Part shown: piece by piece, positions 30,865-38,979 of the stretch
Position numbering within the stretch: position 1 is the first letter of the stretch
How the letters are laid out: each line of letters begins with the position of its first letter
Assembly: GCA_003023785.1 (NCBI GenBank)
Contig: PXRS01000032.1
Location: forward strand, 1 to 64,000
DNA from: Halobacteriales archaeon QS_5_68_33
Lineage (GTDB): Archaea; Halobacteriota; Halobacteria; Halobacteriales; Haloarculaceae
Direction of reading: 5' to 3'
DNA: 64,000 nt
Translations under genes and position numbers: made by a program
The notes under the pieces: model-generated
The model's input: the letters and a program-made list of their open reading frames with translations, nothing else
Told to the model about the DNA's origin: nothing
Database searches by the model: none

Positions 30865-30870
30865 CACGAC

Positions 30871-30893
30871 GCCGGTATTTCGCCGACCGGTCA
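30871..30893 (-). repeat. R1 core fragment, copy k
   Basis: CCGGTATTTCGCCGACCGGT equals the reverse complement of the R1 core; lies between convergent stop codons. Confidence 0.65.
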
Positions 30894-31463
30894 GGAGTTG
30901 CGCTCTATCTCCTGGAAGGCGGCGGTCGCGTCGTCGAACTCCGCGAGGGTCTCGTCGAGGTCGGTCCCGAGTTGGTCGGCGCGGTCGCGCAATCCGTCCA
31001 TCTGTTCGTTCCCGTCGAGTTCAGCCGCGCTCTTCTCGGCCTCGAGGAGGGCGAGTTTCGAGGTCACCTCGAGGTACTCGGTGAGGCGTTCGTCGTAGCG
31101 GGTCGCGGTCAACTGCTGTTCGATCGCCGCGACGAGGTCGCGTTTCTCGACCGGTTTGCAGAGGTAGTCGTCGAACGGCATCTCGACGATGTCGAAGTCC
31201 GGGTCGACGGCCGTGATCATGATGACGCGACAGTCCAACTCGCGGTCGCGAATGGTCGAGAGGACGTCGTCCCCCGGGATGTCCGGCATCCGCCTGTCGA
31301 GCAACACCACGTCGAAGCTGTCGTCGACGGTGTCCAGCGCCGCTGTCCCCCCGTAGGCGGTCTCGACGTCGTACTCGCCGCGCAAGCGCAACGCGTACAC
31401 GTCTGCGACTTCCGCTTCGTCGTCGACGACGAGTACCGTCGGATCCTCGCTCGACTCGGTCAC
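30891..31463 (-). CDS. Response regulator with HalX domain
   Basis: VLVVDDEAEVADVYALRL...DVVLLDRRMPDIPGDDVL...FDDYLCKPV. Confidence 0.9.
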   Translation of the reverse strand: MTESSEDPTVLVVDDEAEVADVYALRLRGEYDVETAYGGTAALDTVDDSFDVVLLDRRMPDIPGDDVLSTIRDRELDCRVIMITAVDPDFDIVEMPFDDYLCKPVEKRDLVAAIEQQLTATRYDERLTEYLEVTSKLALLEAEKSAAELDGNEQMDGLRDRADQLGTDLDETLAEFDDATAAFQEIERNS

Positions 31464-31597
31464 ACTCGCCTTTGGTGGAACATCCTATTTATTGCTACCG
31501 GGCGAGGGGACCGCCGGTCTCTCGACGCGGCGAGCGGTCGTGTGGGTCGCTCGCGCCATCACAATCCATTTGCCGGGCGGGTTCCAACGCCGGGGTA

Positions 31598-32575
31598 ATG
31601 TCGAGGTGCGACGAGTGTGGGAAACAGGAGAACATGCCCTACCAGTGTCGCCACTGCGGGGGTACCTTCTGTGCCGAGCACCGCCTCCCCGAGAACCACG
31701 GCTGCCCGGGGCTGAACCAGTGGCAGGACCCCGGCGGCGTCTTCGACAGCGGCTTCGACGACACGGTCGTCGATGACGACCGCGACGAGTCCGGCATCGC
31801 CGCGAAGCTCGGTTTCGACCGCCCCGGCGGCCTGCTGGGGTACTTCCGGGGGAACATGACCTTCGTCTTCCTCGGGCTGATGTGGGTCACCTTCGCCGCC
31901 CAGCTGGTCTTCCAGGCGGTCACCGGCCTCTTCCCGCTCACTCGGGCGACGATCACCGCCAACCCCGAAGCTTACCGCCTCTACAGCTCCGTTTTCGTCC
32001 TGACGCCCCACCACCCCGAGTACGTCTGGACCTGGTTTACCTCCGTCTTCGCCCACGGCGGCTTCGCCCACATCGCGTTCAACAGCATCGTCATCTACTT
32101 CTTCGGCCGCCTGGTCGAGGACTACGTCGGTTCGCGGAACTTCACGCTGCTCTTCCTCGGGAGCGGCGCGCTCGCCGGCCTCGGGCAGGTCGCACTCACC
32201 ATCGCACAGAACGGCGCGATCCCGACCGGCCTCCCCGTCGACGGCGTGCTGGGCGCCAGCGGCGCCGGCCTGGCCATCATGGGCGTGCTGACGGTCCTCA
32301 ATCCCGGTCTACGCGTCTACCTCTATTTCATCCTCCCGGTCCCGCTGTGGCTGCTGACCGTCGGCTACACGGGCTGGACTGTCTTCCAGATCTTCGCCGT
32401 CGGCGCCGGCGCGGGCAATACCGCACAGGTCGCCCACCTCGTGGGGCTGGTCATCGGCCTCGCCTACGGCCAGCACGTCAAGGGCCGCCACCGCGTCCCC
32501 AACCAGCTCCAGTTCGGCGCCGGTCGCGGCCCCGGCGGTCCGGGCGGTCCGGGCGGTCCGGGCGGCCGCTTCTGA
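31598..32575 (+). CDS. AN1-type zinc finger / rhomboid family intramembrane protease
   Basis: CDECGKQENMPYQCRHCGGTFCAEHRLPENHGC; FAHGGFAHIAFN; VLGASGAG; C-terminal GGPGGPGGPGG. Confidence 0.92.
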   Translation: MSRCDECGKQENMPYQCRHCGGTFCAEHRLPENHGCPGLNQWQDPGGVFDSGFDDTVVDDDRDESGIAAKLGFDRPGGLLGYFRGNMTFVFLGLMWVTFAAQLVFQAVTGLFPLTRATITANPEAYRLYSSVFVLTPHHPEYVWTWFTSVFAHGGFAHIAFNSIVIYFFGRLVEDYVGSRNFTLLFLGSGALAGLGQVALTIAQNGAIPTGLPVDGVLGASGAGLAIMGVLTVLNPGLRVYLYFILPVPLWLLTVGYTGWTVFQIFAVGAGAGNTAQVAHLVGLVIGLAYGQHVKGRHRVPNQLQFGAGRGPGGPGGPGGPGGRF

Positions 32576-33435
32576 TGGAACCCGTCCGCCCCGCGTTCGT
32601 CCCCGACGCGTCGCTCTCCCGCGCGGAGATGGCGGCCCTCCAGCGCGACATCGCCGCCGAAGCGACCTTCGTCGACGACCTGCCCGTCGACCCCGCGAGC
32701 GTCCGCGTCGACCGCCGGGTCGACCTCGACGCGGTCCGGGAGGGCGACGTCGAGGCGGACAGCCAGCAGCAGCGACTGGGAGGCGACGCGAGAAGCGGTG
32801 ACGGAGCGACCGGCGACCCGCCGCTGGTTGCGGGGGTCGACCAGGCGTTCGTCGGCGACCGGGCGGTCAGCGCGGTCGTCGTCCTCCGGGACGGCGCGGT
32901 CGTCGAGCGCGTCCACGCCGTCGAACCGACCGACATCCCCTACGTCCCCGGGCTCCTGAGTTTCCGGGAGGGCGGCGCGGTCCTCTCGGCGTTCGCGGCG
33001 CTCGACTCCGAGCCGGACCTTGCCTTTGTCGACGGCAGCGGCCGGATCCACTTCCGCGAGGCGGGCCTGGCGACCCACATCGGCGCCACGTTGGACCTCC
33101 CGACGGTCGGCGTCGCCAAGACCCTCCTCTGTGGCACGGCCCGCGAGTCGCTCGACCGGAAACTCCCTGCCGGGGCACGGGTCCCCATCGAGGCCGACGC
33201 GGAGGTCGAGACCGCAGACCCCGGGACGGTCATCGGATACGCGCTCCAGACCCGCCAGTTCGAGAGCGACGCTCGCCACGTCAACCCGCTGGTCGTCAGC
33301 CCGGGCCACCGCGTGAGCGCGGCGACGGCCGCTGACCTCGTCGCGGCCTGCGCGGCGGGGTACAAACTCCCCGAACCGACGCGACTGGCCGACGCGTACG
33401 CCGACGCTGTCAAGGCCGAGGTCGACGCCGATTAG
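32575..33435 (+). CDS. nfi: Endonuclease V
   Basis: VAGVDQAFVGDRAVSAVVVL; YVPGLLSFREG; DLAFVDGSGRIHFREAGLATHIG. Confidence 0.92.
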   Translation: MEPVRPAFVPDASLSRAEMAALQRDIAAEATFVDDLPVDPASVRVDRRVDLDAVREGDVEADSQQQRLGGDARSGDGATGDPPLVAGVDQAFVGDRAVSAVVVLRDGAVVERVHAVEPTDIPYVPGLLSFREGGAVLSAFAALDSEPDLAFVDGSGRIHFREAGLATHIGATLDLPTVGVAKTLLCGTARESLDRKLPAGARVPIEADAEVETADPGTVIGYALQTRQFESDARHVNPLVVSPGHRVSAATAADLVAACAAGYKLPEPTRLADAYADAVKAEVDAD

Positions 33436-34016
33436 GGCTCGACGCCCCCTCGCTCGCGTTCGGCGACGACGAGGAACGTCTCCGGCCGGACGGCCTCGTG
33501 GACGACGCGAAACCCCGCCGTCCGGAGGTTCTCCGCAGCGTCCCCGGCGGTGAACCGCTCGGCCAGCGGCGGGCCGGCCGCGCCCTCGCCGCCGGCCGAC
33601 CAGTCGGCGACGACGAGGCGGCCGCCGGCGACGAGCACCCGCGCGACCTCCGAGATGGCGGCCTCGCGCGGGAGTTCGTGGTAGGTCATCGTCAGGTACG
33701 CCGCGGCAACCGAGGCGTCGGAAAACGGGAGGTCGGCGCCGCTCCCGGTCACGAGCGCGACGTTCCCGGGCACGCCCTTCCGGCGGTAGTGGGCGTGCAT
33801 CGCGGGTTGCACGTCCAGGCCGAGCGCGCCGTCGACGCGGGCCGCCACGTCGTCGAGGTAAAAGCCCGTGCCGCTCCCGACCTCTAGCACCGTCCCGTCG
33901 ACGGGGAGGTCCAGCCCCCAGGCCAGTTCCTCGGCCGACAGGCGGCGGTAGCGGGCGACGGCGTCCTCGAGTCTGTCGGCGTTCTCCGCGGGGAAGGTGT
34001 GCTGGCCGCCGTCCAT
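33432..34016 (-). CDS. Class I SAM-dependent methyltransferase
   Basis: VLEVGSGTGFYLDDVAARVDGALGLDVQ. Confidence 0.88.
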   Translation of the reverse strand: MDGGQHTFPAENADRLEDAVARYRRLSAEELAWGLDLPVDGTVLEVGSGTGFYLDDVAARVDGALGLDVQPAMHAHYRRKGVPGNVALVTGSGADLPFSDASVAAAYLTMTYHELPREAAISEVARVLVAGGRLVVADWSAGGEGAAGPPLAERFTAGDAAENLRTAGFRVVHEAVRPETFLVVAERERGGVEP

Positions 34017-34103
34017 GGTCGGGGGTGGGCTTCGTCCGGCAAGTAGCCACCGGCCGGCGGACAATAGTCGACACTTAACTGTGGGGCGGTCCACGTCGCG
34101 TAC

Positions 34104-34928
34104 ATGACGAAGACGGCGCTCGTGACTGGGGCCTCCTCGGGCATCGGGCGGGCCACCGCGGCCGCGTTCCTCCGGCGGGACTGGACGGTCCACGCCACCG
34201 CCCGCGAGGCCGACGACGTGGCGGACCTGGCCGACGCGGGGTGCGCGACGGCCGAGCTCGACGTGACCGACGACGCGCAGGTCGACCGGGTCGTCGACCG
34301 CGTGCTGGAGGAGACGGGCCGCATCGACTGCCTGGTCAACAACGCCGGCTACGGCCAGTACGGCCCCGTCGAGGACGTCCCGCTCGACGCGTTGCACGAC
34401 CAGTTCGACGTGAACGTCTATGGCCCCCACCGGATGGTGCGGGCGGTCCTGCCCCACATGCGCCGCCGAGAGCGGGGGACGGTGGTCACCATCTCCAGTC
34501 CGCAGGCCCGCGTCACCACCGCCGGCGGCGGCCCCTACGCCGCCTCGAAGGCCGCCGTCGAGTCGCTCTCGGACGCGCTCCGCGTCGAGGCCGACGAGTA
34601 CGGTATCGACGTGGTGGTCGTCGAACCCGGGCCGGTCCGGACCGCCTTCGGCGACCGCGCCGAGGACCAGTTGCGTCGACTTGAGCGGCGGGGCAACTAC
34701 GAGTCAGTCTACGACCTCATCGAGGGCTCGACCGTCCTCGCGAGCGGCGGCGACGTGGGACTCCACCCCTCGGAGGTCGGCCGGGTCGTCGTCGACGCCG
34801 CCAGCACGTCCGACCCCGACCCGCGATACGTCGTCGGGACGACCGCCCGCCTGGTCGCGGCCTCGCGCCACCTCCCGGACCGCTGGCGCGACGGCGCCTC
34901 CCGCCTCGTCCGGTGGCTCGTCTCGTGA
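34104..34928 (+). CDS. SDR family oxidoreductase
   Basis: TALVTGASSGIGRATA; NNAGYG; YAASKAAVE. Confidence 0.93.
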   Translation: MTKTALVTGASSGIGRATAAAFLRRDWTVHATAREADDVADLADAGCATAELDVTDDAQVDRVVDRVLEETGRIDCLVNNAGYGQYGPVEDVPLDALHDQFDVNVYGPHRMVRAVLPHMRRRERGTVVTISSPQARVTTAGGGPYAASKAAVESLSDALRVEADEYGIDVVVVEPGPVRTAFGDRAEDQLRRLERRGNYESVYDLIEGSTVLASGGDVGLHPSEVGRVVVDAASTSDPDPRYVVGTTARLVAASRHLPDRWRDGASRLVRWLVS

Positions 34929-36271
34929 CCCGCGACCGCCTCGCCCGCTCGCCCGCCCACGAAACCGCCCTCGCCTGCGTCGAGGCCGGGATCGAGGTCG
35001 CCCACCCCGAGCGCGTCGTCGCGGACGCCGTCTCCCGCGAGGGTGACAGCCTCCGGATCGCCGACGCGAGCTATGACCTCGCCGGCTACGACGAGGTCGT
35101 CGTCGTCGGCGGCGGGAAGGCCGCCGCGGGCGTCGCCGCGGCGCTCGAATCCCGCCTGGGCGAGGCGCTCGACGGCGGGGTCGTCGTCACGGACACCCCC
35201 GTCGAGACCGACCGCGTCGACGTCGTCGAGGCGAGCCACCCGGTCCCCGACGAAGCGGGCGTCGCCGGCGCGCGACGGGTCCGCGAGACGGTCGAAACCG
35301 CGGGAGCGGGGACGCTCGTGCTCGCCGTGATGACGGGCGGCGGCAGCGCCCTGCTCCCCGCGCCCGCCGGCGACCTCTCGCTGGCGGACCTGCAGGCGAC
35401 GACCGACGCGCTCCTGGAGAGCGGCGCGGCCATCGGCGAGATAAACGCCGCCCGCAAGCACTGCTCGGCGCTGAAAGGGGGTCGCCTCGCGGCGGTGGCC
35501 GCGCCGGCGACCGTCGCGACGCTCGTCTTCTCGGACGTCGTCGGCGACGACCTCGGCGTGATCGCCAGCGGGCCGACGGTCCCCGACCCCACGACGTACG
35601 CCGACGCCGTCGCCGTCCTCGACCGCTACGACCTCGACGTGCCCGCCGTGGTTCGCGACCACCTCGCGGCCGGCGTGGCCGGCGAGATCCCGGAAACGCC
35701 GGGGGCCGACGCCGACTTCGGCCACGTCACGACCCACCTGCTGGCGAACGCGTGGACGGCCGTCGACGCCGCCCGCGAGGTGGCCCGCGAGCGGGGCTAC
35801 GACCCGCTCGTCCTCTCGACGCGGGTGCGCGGCGAGGCCCGCGAGCAGGGGCTGGCCCACGTCGCCGTCGCCGAGGAAGTCGCCGCGACGGGGACGCCGG
35901 TCGACCCGCCCGCAGTCGTGCTGTCGGGGGGCGAGACGACCGTCACCGTGCGCGGCGAGGGCGACGGCGGCCCGAACCAGGAGTTCGCGCTCCGGGCGGC
36001 GCTCGAACTCGGCGGGGGCGGGAGCGACGGCGGTTCCGTCGGGGGTCCCGTCCTCGCGGCGGTCGACACGGACGGCCGGGACGGCGCGAGCGACGCCGCC
36101 GGGGCGCTCGTGGACGCCGGGACCGTCCCGGACGCCGACGCGGCTGACGCGGCGCGCGCGGCGCTGGCCGACAACGACGCCGGTACCTACCTCGACGGCC
36201 GGAACGCCCTCGTTCGCACCGGCCGGACGGGGACGAACGTCAACGACCTGCGCGTCGTCGTCGTCGAGTGA
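34925..36271 (+). CDS. Glycerate kinase, DUF4147/MOFRL type
   Basis: VVVGGGKAAAGVAAALE; MTGGGSALLPAPAG; DGRDGASDAAGALVD. Confidence 0.92.
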   Translation: MTRDRLARSPAHETALACVEAGIEVAHPERVVADAVSREGDSLRIADASYDLAGYDEVVVVGGGKAAAGVAAALESRLGEALDGGVVVTDTPVETDRVDVVEASHPVPDEAGVAGARRVRETVETAGAGTLVLAVMTGGGSALLPAPAGDLSLADLQATTDALLESGAAIGEINAARKHCSALKGGRLAAVAAPATVATLVFSDVVGDDLGVIASGPTVPDPTTYADAVAVLDRYDLDVPAVVRDHLAAGVAGEIPETPGADADFGHVTTHLLANAWTAVDAAREVARERGYDPLVLSTRVRGEAREQGLAHVAVAEEVAATGTPVDPPAVVLSGGETTVTVRGEGDGGPNQEFALRAALELGGGGSDGGSVGGPVLAAVDTDGRDGASDAAGALVDAGTVPDADAADAARAALADNDAGTYLDGRNALVRTGRTGTNVNDLRVVVVE

Positions 36272-36361
36272 CGGTGCTCGCCGCGACAGCAGGTATTCCC
36301 GGGCGCCGCAACACTCGCGGCCGCCGGCAGGTTTTCGCGTGGGGCGGCCCACCCCACCGGT

Positions 36362-36997
36362 ATGACGGACCGGATCGGGATCCTCGCCTTCGAGGGGTTC
36401 GAGGAACTGGACGCGGTCGGCCCCTACGAGGTATTCGGCAACGCCGCCAAGCGCGGCGCCGACCTTCGAGTGGAGCTGCTGGCGACCGACCCGACGGATA
36501 GGGTGACCGCCGCCTACGGCCTTCGGGTCGAACCCGACGGCGTCCTCGCGTCGGGGACGGGTCTGGACTTCCTGGTCGTTCCGGGGGGCGGGTGGAACGA
36601 CGGCGACGCGGACGGGGGAGCGCGCGCCGCGGCAAACGACGAGGACCTGCTGGCGACGCTCCGCGAGTGCCACGAGGCGGGCACGACGCTCGTATCGGTC
36701 TGTACCGGCGGGATGGTACTCGCCGCAGCGGGCGTCCTCGACGGCCGTCCGGCGGTCACCCACCACGGCGCGATGAGCGACCTGCGCGAGACGGAGGCGG
36801 AGGCGGTCGACGCGCGGGTCGTCGACGACGGCGACGTCGTCACGGCGGGCGGGATCACCTCGGGGATCGACTGCGCGCTGTGGCTAGTCGAGCGCGAGTA
36901 CGGTGCCGACCTCACCGAGCGCGTGGCCGCGACCATGGAGTACGAGCGCCGGTCCGACATCTGTCGCCCGGGCGGCGTTGACGATAGCAGTTCCTGA
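36362..36997 (+). CDS. DJ-1/PfpI family protein
   Basis: GILAFEGFEELDAVGPYEVF; LVSVCTGGMVLAAAG. Confidence 0.92.
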   Translation: MTDRIGILAFEGFEELDAVGPYEVFGNAAKRGADLRVELLATDPTDRVTAAYGLRVEPDGVLASGTGLDFLVVPGGGWNDGDADGGARAAANDEDLLATLRECHEAGTTLVSVCTGGMVLAAAGVLDGRPAVTHHGAMSDLRETEAEAVDARVVDDGDVVTAGGITSGIDCALWLVEREYGADLTERVAATMEYERRSDICRPGGVDDSSS

Positions 36998-37042
36998 AAT
37001 CGCGACGAAACAGCGAAATCCCTCGACGGAGGCCAGTATCCC

Positions 37043-37419
37043 ATGTCAGGGGCAGGCTTCGACGACTTGGTCGCGTATCTGCGAGAGCGGTTCGGTGACG
37101 AAGTCCTCATGGCTGTCCACTACAGCGAGGACAGTTCGGACTTCCTCCTCGGGAGCAGTGGTTCGAGGACTACGTTGCGACGGCCGACACGCGGTCGCCG
37201 GACCGGATACGGCAGGACGCCGTCTCGGAACTCCGGCACGCGGGCGTCAGCAGCGACCGCTACGGCAACGAGATCCGGGCCGAGGTCACGGTCACCGAGA
37301 ACGGAACGGGGATCAACCTGTTTCTCGACCGGGAGGGGGTCTACGTCTGGTTCGCCCCCGAGGCCACCGTCGAGGTGCCCGACGACGTCGAAGCCTGTCT
37401 GAAACGCGTCGACTTCTGA
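37043..37419 (+). pseudogene. Small haloarchaeal protein (DUF7522-like) with -1 frameshift
   Basis: MSGAGFDDLVAYLRERFGDEVLMAVHYSEDSSDFLL then frame shift to REQWFEDYVATADTRSPDRIRQDAVSELRHAGV...LKRVDF*. Confidence 0.75.
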
Positions 37420-37442
37420 CGGGACCGTCGCGACCGCTGAAG

Positions 37443-38552
37443 TCAGTCCTCGATGCAGGCGGCGACGACCCGCAGCAGTTTCTCGCCCCGGACTTCGTCG
37501 GCGAAGAGGGGGACCCGGCGCACGTCGTGACCGCGGAAGATGTCCTGTGAGCGCCCCAGGGCGTCGCGCTGGACCGACCAGCGACGCTGACAGAACTCGC
37601 AGTGTTCCAGGTCGGGGCTGACGAACCAGTCGGCCTCGACGTCGGCGACGTCGGTCAACTCCTGCATCACCCTGTTGACCACGACGGTCCCCACGGGGAC
37701 GCCGAAGTCCGCGAGGCGGTCCAGCAGGCGCTCGGACTCGCGCACGGAGAGCTCCTCCGGGACGATCACCACTCGGAAGTCCGTCCGGGACGGGTTCTGG
37801 AGGACGTCGCGCAGCACCTCGACGCGCTCTCGCAACTCGCGCAGGTCCTCGACGTCCATCTCCTGACCCTCCTCGTCGTCGCCGAACATGCCCGTGACGC
37901 TGTCCATCATCCCCGAGAGGCGCTGGCGGAGTGTGACGACGCGCCCGAGCATCGAGTCCATCACTTCCGGGAGTTCGAGCAACCGGAGGGTATGGCCCGT
38001 CGGCGCCGTGTCGACGACGACGCGCTCGAAGCGCGGGTCGTCCATGTACTCCAGCAGGAGCCGGACTGCGGCGGCCTCGTCGGCACCGGGCATCGACCCG
38101 CCGAGCGGGTCGACCATGCCCTCGCCGTCGTCGCTCGTCGGGTTACCGCTCGCCGGGCCGTCGCCACCCATCGGCCCGCCGCCGCCCATCGCCTCGCCGA
38201 GGCCGCCCAGCATGCCGCCCATGGGGTTCTCGCCGTCGCCGGCGAACGGGCCCTCCTCCAGGGCCTCGTCGGGGTCGATCTCGGCGGCGTAGAGGGGGTC
38301 GTCGTCGCGGATCTGTGCCGGTTCGGCGGGGATCGACGTTTCGAGCGTGTCGGACAGCGAGTGCGCGGGGTCGGTGGAGACGACGAGCGTGGGGGTGTCG
38401 TCGCGAGCGCTGGCGAGCGCGGTGGCAGCGGCCATCGTCGTCTTGCCGACGCCACCCTTGCCGCCGTAGAGGACGTACTCCGGCGCGTCGACGCCCGCGG
38501 GGACCGCCGCGTCGTCGATCTCCTCGACCGGTTCGACGTCGATCTCGCTCAT
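37443..38552 (-). CDS. get3: ArsA/Get3-family ATPase
   Basis: YVLYGGKGGVGKTTMAAATALA; STDPAHSLSDTL; VVVDTAPTGHTLRLLELP. Confidence 0.92.
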   Translation of the reverse strand: MSEIDVEPVEEIDDAAVPAGVDAPEYVLYGGKGGVGKTTMAAATALASARDDTPTLVVSTDPAHSLSDTLETSIPAEPAQIRDDDPLYAAEIDPDEALEEGPFAGDGENPMGGMLGGLGEAMGGGGPMGGDGPASGNPTSDDGEGMVDPLGGSMPGADEAAAVRLLLEYMDDPRFERVVVDTAPTGHTLRLLELPEVMDSMLGRVVTLRQRLSGMMDSVTGMFGDDEEGQEMDVEDLRELRERVEVLRDVLQNPSRTDFRVVIVPEELSVRESERLLDRLADFGVPVGTVVVNRVMQELTDVADVEADWFVSPDLEHCEFCQRRWSVQRDALGRSQDIFRGHDVRRVPLFADEVRGEKLLRVVAACIED

Positions 38553-38715
38553 ACCGGGAGTGGTGCCGGCCGACGGATGTACCCGTCGATGACATCCTCC
38601 GCGCCGTCCCGGAACCGGTGGCGCTGGGGGCCGGAGCGAGGCTGTGGCTGTGGAGCGCGACACGGACCGTGGGTCGGCCGTCCCCCCGGACGGCCGGCGA
38701 GTCGGGGGCTGACGC

Positions 38716-38871
38716 CTATGACCGCGACGAGCGGGCCTCGCGCACCTCTGCGCCGTCGCGGAGCTTGTCCTCACAGAACGGACAGACGCGGGGGCCGGTG
38801 TGACCGTCCGGCGTGAACACCCGCGTGTACGCCTCGGTCACGAACGACCCGCAGTTCTGGCACTCCGGCAT
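38716..38871 (-). CDS. 51-aa CxxC zinc-ribbon protein (DUF7563-like)
   Basis: MPECQNCGSFVTEAYTRVFTPDGHTGPRVCPFCEDKLRDGAEVREARSSRS*, read directly; below the size cutoff of the ORF track. Confidence 0.85.
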   Translation of the reverse strand: MPECQNCGSFVTEAYTRVFTPDGHTGPRVCPFCEDKLRDGAEVREARSSRS

Positions 38872-38979
38872 CCTCTAGACAAGGCCGATCATCCGACATA
38901 TTAGTTCCGGCCGGGCGGTCCGGTAAGGGCCGTCCTCGTCGACCGGTGGCTCCGGTCCGTGAACGGCTCCACGACCCGT

